From assembly GCF_001649575.2 (NCBI RefSeq), contig NC_051437.1, positions 21,089,365 to 21,153,364 on the forward strand: a stretch of 64,000 nt of DNA. The letters run 5' to 3'. Below are positions 13,016 to 23,846 of this stretch, piece by piece. The notes beneath the pieces were generated by a model. It saw only the letters and a program-made list of their open reading frames with translations, was not told the origin of the DNA and searched no databases. The stretch's first letter is position 1. Each line of letters opens with the position of its first letter. Both the position numbers and the translations under genes were made by a program. The DNA is from Kryptolebias marmoratus (lineage: Eukaryota > Chordata > Actinopteri > Cyprinodontiformes > Rivulidae).

Positions 13016-15828
13016 GATCATATTTCAGCTATATTTGATCCAGGTAATTTTTTATCAAAAAAATTTTTTTTTTTTATCATAATCTTGTGAAGGTTGTCAG
13101 CTTTTATACTCACATTCTGTGAAAAGAATGTGAAAAAGCAGCACATTTGTGATAGACAAACATAACTGGAATCAGCGATGCTCAAAGATCTGCAGCTCAA
13201 AATGAGGAACCTAAATGACTCATGGGTAATGTGACCGTTGTGACACTTTTAGAGCGCTGCAAAGAATTATCAGCCAATTCTACAGTTAAACAGGTAAGGA
13301 ATCAGGGGTGATTTGTTAGAAGATTGAATCTAAATTCATCAGCAAGTAGGGGAGTAATGCAACACCAGATCAAACTTTGAAGTCTTGTTACTTATAGCAA
13401 CAAAATAAAAAGAAGAAAGAAAGAAAGAAAATTGACAGCCTTTTTAAACTAAGAAAACTGATTGATTTCACTGGGGAATCATTTGTTCTGTTAAGCTCCC
13501 ATAGTGGGAAAAACAATGAAACCTTCAGCAGAAAGTTTGTGTTAAAATGAGGAAATAAAAAAATACAATACTAATTTTTTAATTTACTTTCATTGCTATC
13601 AATATAATGCAAATCAGAAGTCAGAATAAACCAACTTTTTCCATTTGTACTTCAGGTTTCAGCCTTCCTCTGGGTTGGGGAAGTTAAAAGACGGACGTAT
13701 AAGCAGTTTAGCATGAGTGTGACTTATTTCTCTTACTCACAGTGACTTGGACTTTATGTCATAAAGATGACACAGCAATGATTACGGGTGCTTAACCTTA
13801 TGTACAACCTGTCTGCTAAACCACCCATTGGCTGGTTGATGATTATTTGTGTTATTAGTAATATAGCAAAGGAAGGAGGAAGTCCCACTTGGGAAATACT
13901 CAATGGAGAAATCAGCACCTACACAACAATGGATGTTGATGAGATTTTAGGATAAAAACAAATCATAATAGTAGTTATTTTATTTGACTATCATTGGGTT
14001 TGATATTGACTGAAGCAATTGCAAATATTCTTAAGTTAACCTGTTCAAATAAGGTTTCTTCAGAGAGCAAATCACGCTTATATCTCAGTGTAATATTTTC
14101 CTTTGTGGCTGCCAGCAAATTTGATTACAGACTGGCAGTGATGTAGGATCAATCCAGGCAACGAGATGTAATCAGCACTTGTTCACACCGGTTCTCTGTT
14201 TATTGTCCCCTTCTCTATATGTGTGTGTATGTGCTGTAACAATGGAGCTAGACAAAAGCTTAAGAGGAAGAAAGCTTCCCCAGAGCCCAAAGCATAAATG
14301 GCGCTTTACTGAAAAGGAACAATGCAAAAGTTGGCCCGTGCTGGATTTGTTTTGGCCATTCTAATAAAACATTCATGCAGGCAGATAAAGACGATGAAGG
14401 AGAGCAAAGTGCAGCACATATTATTATTGAAAGTGCAACATAAATTATATACTTTTTGTAAAAACACATGACTAAAGACCGTCCATGTCACATGACTGAG
14501 GGTAAACTTACAAAGAGGAAGTAAAAGTGAAAAACAGAATGATAAAACTATACAGTTTGGAGAAGTCGTCTGTGCCACTGAGGTTCATTAATTCAGTCCG
14601 TTGGTTGTTACATGCCCTGTGTAAAAGAATGAGTCGTAAACTGTCTGGGACTTTTGATGGTGGATTTTGGGCTGGGCTGGAAAAGACATGCAGAACTATC
14701 CAACTACAGTGAGAATGGAAAGCAGCGGAAAGTGAAAGGTGTTGTTGTCATTCTAATGCTGATTCAACAAACTGTCATCGGCCCTTGAGAAAATGTGGGA
14801 TCAGCAAACACTTTGACATTCAGCGATGAAAATCAATCGGAGTTCATTTCAGTCAAATTGCTGACTGAAGCTGATAAGTACGAAGGATTATTTCATGTAG
14901 TGAGGGCTTTTGTGCTCAGTCAGTTACCTAAATTAGGGTCCATCCACTTTGAGATTTCCATTCTGTCTTCATGAAAAAACCCTGTAATGTGGAAATAAAG
15001 TAATTCCACATGAGTCATATTAGCCTTAAAAAGCCTAAAGGCTTCCTAGCTGGATTGCTAAATGAATCTTCCAAATGGAAAACGACCAAACCCAACTGCA
15101 TCTGGAGACACAAAAACTGGAGGTGTTCATCTGTAAAAATGAGTACACTGACCTCTCACTATATTAAACCTCTTAAAAGGCTACAAAAACCAGCCATTGC
15201 TCAGTAACTGAGTGAATCCCAATAAAAATAAATTGATATCTCCTCAGTTTCTTCAGAAACATTGTTCTCTGAACTCTACTTCAGCATAGCTTCTCTATTT
15301 TTGGCTTCTTATGCTTCTTATAACATTTAGCTACTGTTTTGGATTTTTTTGTTTTTAGCAACAATTTTGGGAAATGTGCATTTTAAATATGATTTGGCTA
15401 AATATATGTTTTAGTCCCCATTTAGCTTTAGCCTTTAACTACTATTTTGATCATTTCAGCTAATTAATTCATTCAACAAATTTCAGCAAAGTCATTCAGG
15501 TCAACGTTCACAGAAAATGCCATTTATCCCGTTGTGAACCCTTTCCTGCAGTGACAAAAACACTCTGCTATAATAACAAAATATGCTTTCGACCCTGACC
15601 CCGAGTTTTACTTGAAACCAACTTCAAGTACTCAATGTTCATGTTTGAACAAGAATCCAGTTCTAACCATGATGAAGTCACTCTGCAACCAGAGTTTAAA
15701 TTACATTTAAATTGAATTATCTGAACAAGCTTAAACAAGTGTGCTCTTCCGGTGAAGTAGCTATTTATAGGGCCTTGGCCGCTACCAGACAAGTAGGCCT
15801 ATTTGTTTTTCTTCTGTTTTAGAGTTAT
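13016..15828. other. Intergenic DNA between kazn and tmem51
   Basis: No exon with coding character is recognised on either strand. The region contains a GAAA run near 13412-13431 and otherwise unique AT-rich DNA. Small open frames (for example 14,179-14,712 and 15,010-15,207) lack splice context and family similarity. Confidence 0.5.
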
Positions 15829-16120
15829 GTGGGCTGCAGTGGCTCAGTTTGTCCTGTAACCAGAGGGTTGCTGGTTCGAGCCCCCACTCTGTCAGTCTCA
15901 GCCGTTGAGCCGTTGAGACACTTCACCTGCCTTGCCTGCTGGTGGTGGTCAGAGGGCTCGGTGGTGCCGGTGTGATGGCAGCCTCACTTCTGTCAGCCGC
16001 CTCCAGGGCAGCTGTGGCTACAATGTAGCTTACCACCATCAATGTGTGAATGACTGTAGTGTGAAGCGCTTTGGGGTCCTTGGACTAGATAAAGCCATAT
16101 ACAAGTGCAGGCCATTTACC
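15829..16120 (+). mobile_element. tRNA-derived SINE
   Basis: The left end has the layout of an RNA polymerase III promoter. An A-box-like TGGCTCAGTTTG begins near 15840 and a B box GGTTCGAGCC lies at 15873-15882, spaced as in a tRNA gene. There is no credible complete tRNA fold beyond this. The body ends in a segment (GAAGCGCTTTGGGGTCCTTG near 16,063-16,082, then a CAGGCCATTTACC tail) that I recognise as a very common teleost SINE tail. No clean target-site duplication was found. It lies about 0.5 kb upstream of the tmem51 promoter. Confidence 0.75.
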
Positions 16121-16243
16121 ATTATGAATGGTGACTGTTAAGTGTTTTAGTTTCAGGTATTTGCACAGCAAATGGGGCATTGAAACATAGATAAACTCCA
16201 TGCAAGTCATGTGTTTCTATTAGTTGTGGCTACCTTTTTTTAT

Positions 16244-16264
16244 CCCTCCCCCTCCCCCTCCCCC
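16244..16264 (-). other. Potential G-quadruplex tract upstream of tmem51
   Basis: The + strand has four C-runs of 3, 5, 5 and 5 bases separated by single T residues, so the - strand carries four G-runs with one-base loops. This fits the standard quadruplex pattern. It lies about 380 bp before the tmem51 first-exon ATG triplets. Any function is inference. Confidence 0.5.
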
Positions 16265-16344
16265 TTGATGGACCAAGAATTTTGCACTGCAGTTTGAGAC
16301 CAGGGGTGAAATGCCTGGAATATTTGCCCTCTGCTCTCCGCGTG

Positions 16345-16626
16345 TCAGCAGGCCAACAGTGAAAGGGTTAATGAAACTGGAAGTGGCGCGCGCCCGAAGC
16401 CCCCCTCCTTCCTGTTTTTTTTTTTTTTTTTTCTCTCTTCGTCTCTGGCCGGGCCCATCCGTCTTAAAGGAAAGTTCCTGACTCTCAAACCGATTCCTGC
16501 CACCAAATAAAACCACCGGAAGTCCCGTTGTCGCGGAAAGAGTTTGCTTTCAAAAACAAAGGAGGAAAAAAGAAGAAGAAGAAAAGCCACACCGGCTTTT
16601 AGCTTTGAGAAATTAAGAAGAGGAAG
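16345..16626 (+). promoter_or_regulatory. tmem51: CpG-rich, TATA-less tmem51 promoter region
   Basis: Local CpG-rich sequence (including GTGGCGCGCGCCCG near 16,383 and CGGGCCCATCCG) contrasts with the AT-rich flanks. A perfect ETS-type site ACCGGAAGT lies at 16515-16523, and there is no good TATA box. A donor GTGAGT follows at 16645. Together these mark a housekeeping-type start region and a non-coding first exon. The exact start site cannot be fixed. Confidence 0.55.
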
Positions 16627-16644
16627 ATGGCAAATGATGCGGAG
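16565..16644 (+). other. tmem51: Probable tmem51 5' UTR exon with upstream ATGs
   Basis: A purine-rich leader ends at the strong donor GAG|GTGAGT at 16644/16645. ATG triplets occur at 16627, 16634 and 16637. Joined to the acceptor at 19051, the 16627 frame stops after 10 codons. The 16634/16637 frame stops at the TGA just before the main ATG at 19101, so these are short upstream ORFs and not the protein start. The 5' boundary given is approximate. Confidence 0.5.
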
Positions 16645-19050
16645 GTGAGTGCAATCGCGATGTACTCGCTGAATCGTCACGAAAAGGTGTGTTTTCCCTC
16701 TCGCTGTGTGAGTAATTTTAAGTTTTCTCACGGTGTAAACTCTCCGCTCAAAGTTTAACGAGCATTTCGCCGCAGTAAGCCCACTCTTCAGACAACCAGA
16801 GCAGAAACATTTCCTGAAAGTAGCAACCAAACACCAGCCTTTACATGTTGACTCTATGTGAGAACAAAGCGTCTCTGTAACGCTGTGGTGACACGCATTA
16901 GAATGACATTCTGTGTAGGTCTGAGCTGCTTTTTTATTTTATTTTTTAGCTCGTCAGTATCTTATTGCACTGTTTGGTGAAGTAAAACTGCCCCAGCCTA
17001 TAATTTGGGACTTCCTCGTGTTAAATTCCTTCACAACCCCAGGGTTACGCAAAAGGATTTTAGCCAGGCTGGGTAAGTTTTTATGATGAGGTGAAACATC
17101 AAACCAACTGTTTTAAAAGAACTCAGTTCCAGGTTCATGCCTTGCATTCTTTAGAGAGGGGCTTAGTTTAGGGCTGGGTTAGGCCGTCAACCTCATTAGT
17201 ATTCACATGCCTGGGCCTGTTTGGAGACCACAACCCCGTTTGTTAGTTTAACCCAGTGGTTTAACCCTGGTCCTCGAGGAACACCATCCTGCAGGTTTTC
17301 ATTGTTTCCCTGGTTTTCAGCACGTCTTGGATGTCTGCAGAAGCCTGTTAATCACTGTCATTCAAATCAGGTGTGTCAAAGCAGGGAAACTAAAACATGC
17401 AGGATAGTGTTCCTCGAGGACCAGGGTTGGGAACCACAGGTTTAACCAAACCTGAAAACCTGGCAGGACTTCATTCAGATGACCACTTGTGTCCGAGTTC
17501 AATCATAGGTTCAAATGACAGCTGGTTTTGCCACTTTGTACCTACACCTGGTACTTAAGGGTTGCCATTTTGGACTCGCATGGTTCTGTTTTAATGCTCA
17601 TGTGTTTGCCGTTACGTACCCTAAGATTTCTGTGTCCTTGTCTCAGGTGAACTCAAGCTTAGGGATAAATGCCAGAGGTTAGGATTAGGATTAGGAGTGA
17701 GGAATCTTCAGGCCCGTCACAATTGGATTCACAGGGCTGCGGCGCGGTGAGAAACCAGTCGATGCATTTCAATTATCTCAATGCACCCTCTGCGGCACTG
17801 CATGGTAGTTTGAAAGCAAAGTAATTAATTTACCACCAGTCGTGTCTCTGGCCGAGCCATCTCGTGCACGTGTCCGAGTGTCCAGGCTCTGGGCTTTCAC
17901 ACGTTAGGGTTCCTTTCGTGTTCCTCGAAATTATGTTTTTAACTAACATTATCGAAGTAGATTTTATTTTCTGGACATTTGGAAAATTTGTCCAAAATCA
18001 TCTTGTTTGCTTTTCATCTAAAACAAACAGATTTTACGCTCCCCACCTCAAGTTCACTTTAGGGTTGGAGGGGATGGGAATAGAGATATGGGAAGCATTC
18101 GCCTACTCTCAAACTACAGGAGGTGTTATTAATAATAGTCCAGTAGAGTAAATCATTCATTCTGTGGCAGCTTTGGAAGTGGGCTACGAAGCGGGGTCAA
18201 GGTGGGAACAAAGCGAGTCCAGGCAGGTATGAAGAGACCCACAAAAGCATAGGTGCATAGTGACTAAAACTGCAAAAGTATGATGTGGTGAAAGCACAAA
18301 TTAACCCGGAGCCTTTCAGGCTGGTTCTTTTTTCCCCCTCTTTCTCAGTATCAGACGTTTTATTTTTCTTCTTCTCTGAACTAAGGTGAGAACATGTGAT
18401 CCGTGGCATGTTCTAAGTATGTAGGCAGGTATGCCCTTCGGTCACGCTCGTTGCCTTTCAGGGAATCATTTCACTGTGTACGGCACTTGTATTTCCAGTA
18501 ATTTGCCGTCATAGATTGACAATAAAGACTAAATGGTCTACAAATTTGATTTAAAAGGAGATAACGCCATCGTAAACCCGTAGAGATCGGAATTGTGTAA
18601 TATTTCTTCATTTACAGTGGCCGCAGTAATCCACCTCTTTATTGACCTCGGTTGCTCCTGTCGTGGCAGGTGACTTTGAAAGGCGGGGCTGCTGTAAATT
18701 TTTTACCATGCAGCACACCTACTTCTGGAAGCGTCCCGGTTTATTTGACTTCAGTGAATTATATGTGCCGTCTGTTTCCCTGAAAAACTGGGCTTGGGCT
18801 CTGAAAGTGCAGCCCTTTAAACGGCAGTGGCAGCAGCAGCATGATCAGGACAGGAGAGCTCGGACTGGAGAGGTCCATCACACTTCATGCACTGCACAGG
18901 AAGAAGAAGAAGGGGAATTTAGTTGCTTCCGCTCGAGTCAGGTAGATCACATGTGTTAAACCTCGGAGGGAAACAATTTGAAGCGTTTTCTTTTTTTTGT
19001 GTATTTTTTGTTTGTTTTTAAATTTCACAGTTTGCCTTTTCTCTTTACAG
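16645..19050 (+). other. tmem51: tmem51 first intron
   Basis: A 2.4-kb intron between the inferred first exon and the coding exon at 19051. It contains the hAT-type MITE at 17254-17439. A second GC-richer block at about 18,620-18,945 ends in a donor-like CAG|GTAGAT; this could be an alternative first exon but has no other support. Confidence 0.5.
17254..17439. mobile_element. hAT-type MITE with perfect 8-bp target duplication
   Basis: A 186-bp element bounded by the direct repeat GTTTAACC at 17246-17253 and 17440-17447. The ends are inverted: the left starts CAGTGGTT and continues into CCCTGGTCCTCGAGGA, and the reverse complement of the right end starts CTGTGGTT and continues the same way. 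An 8-bp duplication and CAGTGG-type termini are diagnostic of the hAT superfamily. No ORF is present, so it was moved in trans. It is related to the element at 35996-36190. Confidence 0.85.
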
Positions 19051-19100
19051 CTTTTACCCTCATAGAAGCTGGTCTCACTGAGGTTTTGGGGACTGTCAAG

Positions 19101-20427
19101 ATGCGTTCCAGCGTAGATGTACCTCAGTGCTCCCCAGGGAGCGAAGGAACTAATAGTAGCGTCAACAACAACAGCAACAGCAACAACAACAGCAACAGGA
19201 CCAACAACGAAAACAGTGGAAACTCGGGCTCCCAGTATGCATTGTGTGCTCTTGGAGTTGGTCTTATTGCTATGGGTATTGTGATGGTCGTGTGGAGCAT
19301 GGTGCCCTCAGACGCGTCTACTACCAACAGCAGCACCAGTTCAGGGGGAAGTGCCATTGACACCAGGAGGAATAAAGCATCGTCCGTGGCTTTCGTGTTG
19401 GCGGGCTCCGGCGTGGCTATGCTGCTGCTGTCCTTGTGTTTGGGAATGAGGAACAAACGGCGGGAGCAGCTGAGAACGCGGGAGGCCCAGAACCAGAGGG
19501 AAGCTGCAGCGAGAGAACAGCAGGAGAGAGAAGCGTGAGTCGAGCTGCGACTTGACTTGTAATTTTATTTCGTTGTTGTGCTGTAATTGAGTTAAGCACA
19601 CTTTAGATTTTAGAGACTCCCCCACCTTTAAAAAAAACAAAAACAAACAAACAAACAAAGCATGTTTGAAAGGTTTTTATCTGGATCCTATTGTCTTCTC
19701 GGAGAGTTTTCTTAGAAAAGGCTTTGTTATCTTCCGGGTTTTTTTTGGCACGAAGTGATATGAGAACCAAAGGTTAGATTCATGACTGTTTGTTGACAGT
19801 AACATTTTAAAAACGCGAACACCTTAGACATTTTTATGCTTCTTTAGTGGTCTCATATCACTTTCAGGAAGCTAACAAATGATTTGTATTAATTTAATAT
19901 AGATCCTGGTTCAGTCTCCTAAATGCCTATTTTATCATAACTGCAACAAGTGTTTTGTTCTGAAGAGACTAGACCACAAGGACACGGCGTGATTCATATG
20001 TGATCATTTGTCTGTAAATGTTTACAGCGCTGAGGAACAAGCCCGACGTTTTGCTGTTCCCTCCTACGAAGAGGCAGTGGAGAGCGGCCAGTACCCTGTC
20101 CGTCAGAGCAACCTTCGCCCAAGCATCTCCCAGCTGCCATCTTATGATGAGCTGGTCCAAGTCGATGGCATACAGTACGAGAATGAAGGGTCAGAGGTCA
20201 CAACTACTATATCACAATCTGCCCAATCTTCAAATGCTCCTGCTGTTTCCACAACAAATCACAGACCTGGGAAAAACAGCCTGAAGCTTCTCCCTATCAA
20301 AATCCGAAGGATTAAGTCCGAGAAACTGCCGATGAAAACCACTGGCACCTCTCAGCCAGCGCCTGACATCAGTATTGAACCTCTCACCCCACCGCCACAG
20401 TATGAGGATAAAGTGCCTCCGCTTTAA
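19101..20427 (+). CDS. tmem51: Transmembrane protein 51
   Basis: Two coding exons, 19101-19534 and 20028-20427, join in phase 2 to give 277 residues. The ATG at 19101 is the first in frame after the acceptor at 19049-19050. An Asn/Ser-rich N terminus (about residues 19-44) precedes TM1 (46-68, LCALGVGLIAMGIVMVVW) and TM2 (about 95-116). An Arg/Glu/Gln-rich stretch and a cytoplasmic-type tail follow, with PSYEEAV, SYDELV, IRRIKSEKLP and IEPLTPPPQYED. The IKIRRIKSEKL and EPLTPPPQY blocks match remembered human TMEM51 closely. PPQY fits the PPxY motif bound by WW domains of NEDD4-type ligases. The molecular role of TMEM51 is poorly known. N-X-S/T sequons in the N terminus and the inter-TM loop fit a non-cytosolic location. 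The Asn-rich start is longer than the human one. Confidence 0.93.
19535..20027 (+). other. tmem51: tmem51 second intron
   Basis: The donor GTGAGT is at 19535 and the acceptor TTTACAG ends at 20027. It carries a CAAA repeat near 19640-19660. Nothing else is recognised. Confidence 0.75.
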
Positions 20428-22290
20428 CACCCACATGATGTTTCAAAATATCTGCGTGAACTTCCTGGACTCGTCTGTTATCAACCTTTGTAGACCTGGA
20501 TCTGCTTGTTGTTCTTGCAAAATGTTCCGTCATGTTTTGTTCTGGACTTTGTTATCTGTTCAAATTTATCATCGTGTCCCTTATGTGAACAGACGACGCT
20601 CTCCTTTATTGCGGCTCTCATTGGTTCATGGAAACGGGGTGTGAACAGTGTCTTCATCGCGCCCACTTCATCGGATGACAGATTTTGTCACACCGGGACA
20701 CTTTGGACTTCATGCCTTTTTCACATATCTTGTAGGTTTCTCTTAACGGGTTACTTCATGAAACCGGCCTCCACTGTGCACTGATTGTCTGAGTGAGTTG
20801 TTCGCAGAGGAGATTAGGAGACATTAACGATGGGTTGCACAGAGGATTCGTGTTTAAATGATCATGTGTGCTTTTTTTGTGTGATGGCTGCCATTTAGGC
20901 TGTTTGAAGACTTGTTATTTTTGCTGTCAGCACCTAACCTAACCGGCTGAGTATTGTTTTATACTGTGCTATTATTCTACCTGGAAATTTTCCTAATTAT
21001 CCAAAATTTAGCCTCTCCTATTTTTACATTCATCTTTTTTTTTTTGAAATGGCTCAAGACTCGTCGGTTTACACGTTTAATCAAATAAACGGATGCAAAC
21101 AAATGCAAATACGGAAGCCAGCATTTGTTACGGTACTACATACTGTTAATCCATGTGTCATGTTGCTGGATAAAGACAGAAGAGGGAAGGGGCACAGTAC
21201 TTGTCACTTTTATACTTGTGATCGGTAACCAGTTCGGGGATTGTTTAAAGAAGAACTCGTTTTCCGGGAACCTTAAGGAAGCTTGTTTTTATAGAGGTTT
21301 TAATTGCTAATGTCTGACTTTGAATGCAGCAATACATGCCCTTCAGTTAGTTATCTACACTAAACCATTATTAGGTGCTGTTTTTTCCTCTGAAAACACT
21401 TCCCAGATGTTTCAAAGGACATTTTGTGACTCTAATAATGTTTTATCAGAGTGTGTTTTCAGTGTTGCTTCTGCTCTTACAAACATCAGACACTCTTTGA
21501 GCGAGCAGCTGCACCATAATAACAGCAGCTGCTCACTGACTTTCTGATCACCATTCCTTCATTCGCAGCTTGACCCTGCAGCCCTGTTTTCACTTCAAGT
21601 ATGTGGAGGAAGAGCTGCTACTTCAGGCTTTATTCTGGGAAAGCTTTGAACTACATTAGTATACATGTTCCCTGTCAGGACACTCTTAATTTCTTCTTTT
21701 TATATACAAACGCCTGAAGCCAAGCTAACTAACTTATCAGTCATTCAATGCAATGTTATTCTTCTTGTAAAGTTTTTTTTTTTTGTTTGTTTGTTTTGCT
21801 TTGTAATATCTAAAGTACTTTCCACTAGTGTTTCCTGTGTAGTTCAACTTTGTGTTTTGCATAAAAGACTGAAACGTTAGCAGCAGCAGCAGCATCCTCG
21901 ACTCACTTCTGGATTGTCACTGGAATTCAGCTGCTTTTCACAGACTCGTTTCAAAGCTGGAGCTCGGTGTGTCCGTTCTGTTTTAGTCAAATGTGTTTCT
22001 GAGGAAAAAGAGTGGATCACATTTGCAAAAAAACAAATTATAATTTTTTTTTTTTTTTTTACTATGATGTCAAATGTTTTACATTTCAGTTTGATAGTGT
22101 TTATATTTAGATGTCACTTTTTTGTAAAAAAAAAAAATTGTTAGTGTCATGCAAGTCTGCCCTTTTATTACTTAAATGTCTTTTTCATATGTACTGTGAA
22201 CACATGCTTTTCTATGACCTTCATATTGGTGTTATTAAAAATGCGGAAGTTTTGAAAAGTCATTTATCTCGATTATTTATAAGAAATAAA
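20428..22290 (+). other. tmem51: Probable long tmem51 3' UTR
   Basis: There is no coding signal after the tmem51 stop. T-rich tracts occur at about 21774-21786, 22044-22060 and 22127-22137. AATAAA at 22285-22290 is a credible cleavage signal and would imply a 1.9-kb 3' UTR. An earlier AATAAA occurs near 21084. The extent is inferred only. Confidence 0.4.
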
Positions 22291-22349
22291 GGTGAGCATT
22301 TGTTAAGTTTGTGTTTGTATAATGTGTATTTTTATGGTGTCTGTGTGGG

Positions 22350-22572
22350 AGCTTTCTCCATCCTGCCTGGTCTCTCTTCTTCGCCTCTCTTCCTGGACAG
22401 CGGACCGTAAGTACTTGAAGTCCTGCACCTTTGTGACCTCTGTTCCCCCTGCCTCCCTCTCACTCACACATGCACTCTGTCTTCCTTCCTTTTTCATCCT
22501 TCGTCTTTCAAGTACATACCTCCACCTCTCCAGGTTCTCACCACAGATCACGATCTCACCTGCAAACATCAT
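22350..22572 (-). mobile_element. LINE reverse transcriptase relic (RTE-like)
   Basis: On the - strand the frame reads MMFAGEIVICGE, then ENLERWRYVLERRRMK, CVSEREAGGTEV and VQDFKYLRSAVQ. These follow the familiar RTE-type order: FADDIVICGE, LERWRYALERRGMK, NEREG, EFKYLGS. The catalytic FADD has become FAGE, so the copy is inactive, and pieces between the blocks are missing. Confidence 0.75.
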
Positions 22573-22795
22573 AGTCCACGGGGATTCCTGCCTGACCTCA
22601 TCTGTTAGTCAAAAGTTGGACAAATACTTGTCCCATTTATTGTTCCGCTATTAGGTAAATATATTCTCATCAGGAGGTTGGCTTAAGTTGGCAGCTGACA
22701 GGTTTACACAGAAACTGACTAAGAGGTGTTAGCTTTAAATAATGTTTAATTAGGATTGAAAGCATGGGTAATAATTGTGATGATTTACTACTCAC

Positions 22796-23846
22796 TGGAG
22801 AGTCGCCCCCAGGCTGAGACATAGCATGGGGCTTCGTAGGGCAGGATGACACCTGCTCAGGAAACGCGGAGGGGGTTATTGTGTCAAAACAGGTGACAGG
22901 AGATGGCAGCTTTATCAAGGCAATGCCGTTCTTGTAAATGGCAAACCAGTACATTATGTTTGGGAGGAGATGAGAAACAAAACCTTGTCACATGCTACGT
23001 AAATATTCTACTGCTTTACCACCTCCGCAAAGGAAAATAAACTGAAGTTAATTGGTAACGGACACTCCTCGTACACAAGCAAGGCTGCGAATGGGATGTT
23101 AAACTGTGTGGGTTGCTGTTATGAGCCGGGCAGGATGTTGTTGCCTCATGAGGGAAGAATTTAGCTGCCCTCAAGCCAATGAGTCGCCTTCAGACCGTGT
23201 TTATCTTGCTCCACACTAGTTTTCACTATGGGATGGATGGAAGCTGACATGACTTAGAGGTTTAGAAAAAGAATCATCTGTATTTGTGGATAAAACTGAC
23301 TAAACTGATTATTCAGGTGTTTAGGTAACCAAAATAATTAGCTTGTCTTTTAAACAGTTGTTATGAAATCTCATGCTTTTTTTGTGAGATCTTTTTTTTC
23401 TGAAGGAAAATTCTCATTCCTTTAAAGTTTTAACACCTATATACAGTTTTCTTCTTCTGAACTCTTTCTTCACAGATTAGTGTCTTTTTATATATATTTA
23501 CACAGATGACTCCAGAAAGATGCTTCTAGTGCCCTCTGCTGTCTGACTGGAGCAACAGCTTGGTAAAGCAGAACTTTTTTTTTTTTCTAATGCACTAAAG
23601 TGCATGCAATTCTGTCAACATCTGCTTGAGAAGATAAGTTTAAATTTCAAGACCAAAATGTGGGAACAAAAGGTGCCAACCTTTGTATTCTGGGGTGCTA
23701 CTAATAGAAATCCTTATCAGAGGGAACACATTTACTCCCATTTAAAGCTGACCTTACCTGCCAGGACCATCTGTGTGGCCTGACATCCTCTCCTGCCACC
23801 ACCCTGCTCAGCACAGGAGGACGGGTGGGGAGGCCCCATCCGTACT
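22796..23846 (-). pseudogene. Elastase-2/chymotrypsin-C-like pseudogene (exon 2 and exon 5 remnants)
   Basis: Two exon remnants lie in the right order on the - strand. The exon-2 equivalent (23758-23846) is 89 bp, the same length as in the two intact neighbours, with both splice sites kept; it encodes GLPTRPPVLSRVVAGEDV. It has lost the conserved propeptide Cys (CG to WG) and changed IVGG-type VVGG to VVAG. The exon-5 equivalent (22796 to about 22931) reads NGIALIKLPSPV, so catalytic Asp (NDIAL) is Gly. A one-base deletion then shifts the frame before ILPYEAPCYVSAWGRLS. The donor GTGAGT remains, but the acceptor is damaged. No exon 3, 4, 6 or 7 was found. It lies just downstream of the intact - strand gene, as a decayed tandem copy would. 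Confidence 0.85.

Noticed and set aside
15829..15900. Possible tRNA gene
   Set aside because: A- and B-box motifs are present, but the sequence does not close a tRNA cloverleaf and continues into a SINE body.
16345..16830. 161-codon open frame on the - strand over the tmem51 promoter
   Set aside because: A poly-Lys stretch comes from the T-run near 16,417 and the rest from GC-rich promoter DNA; no domain is recognisable.
17670..17700. Repeated TTAGGA units resembling telomere repeats
   Set aside because: Only about three imperfect units, TTAGGA and not TTAGGG; chance or a minor repeat.
19124..19658. Overlapping - strand frames rich in Leu opposite the tmem51 exon
   Set aside because: They are shadows of the Asn/Ser-codon repeat read in reverse.
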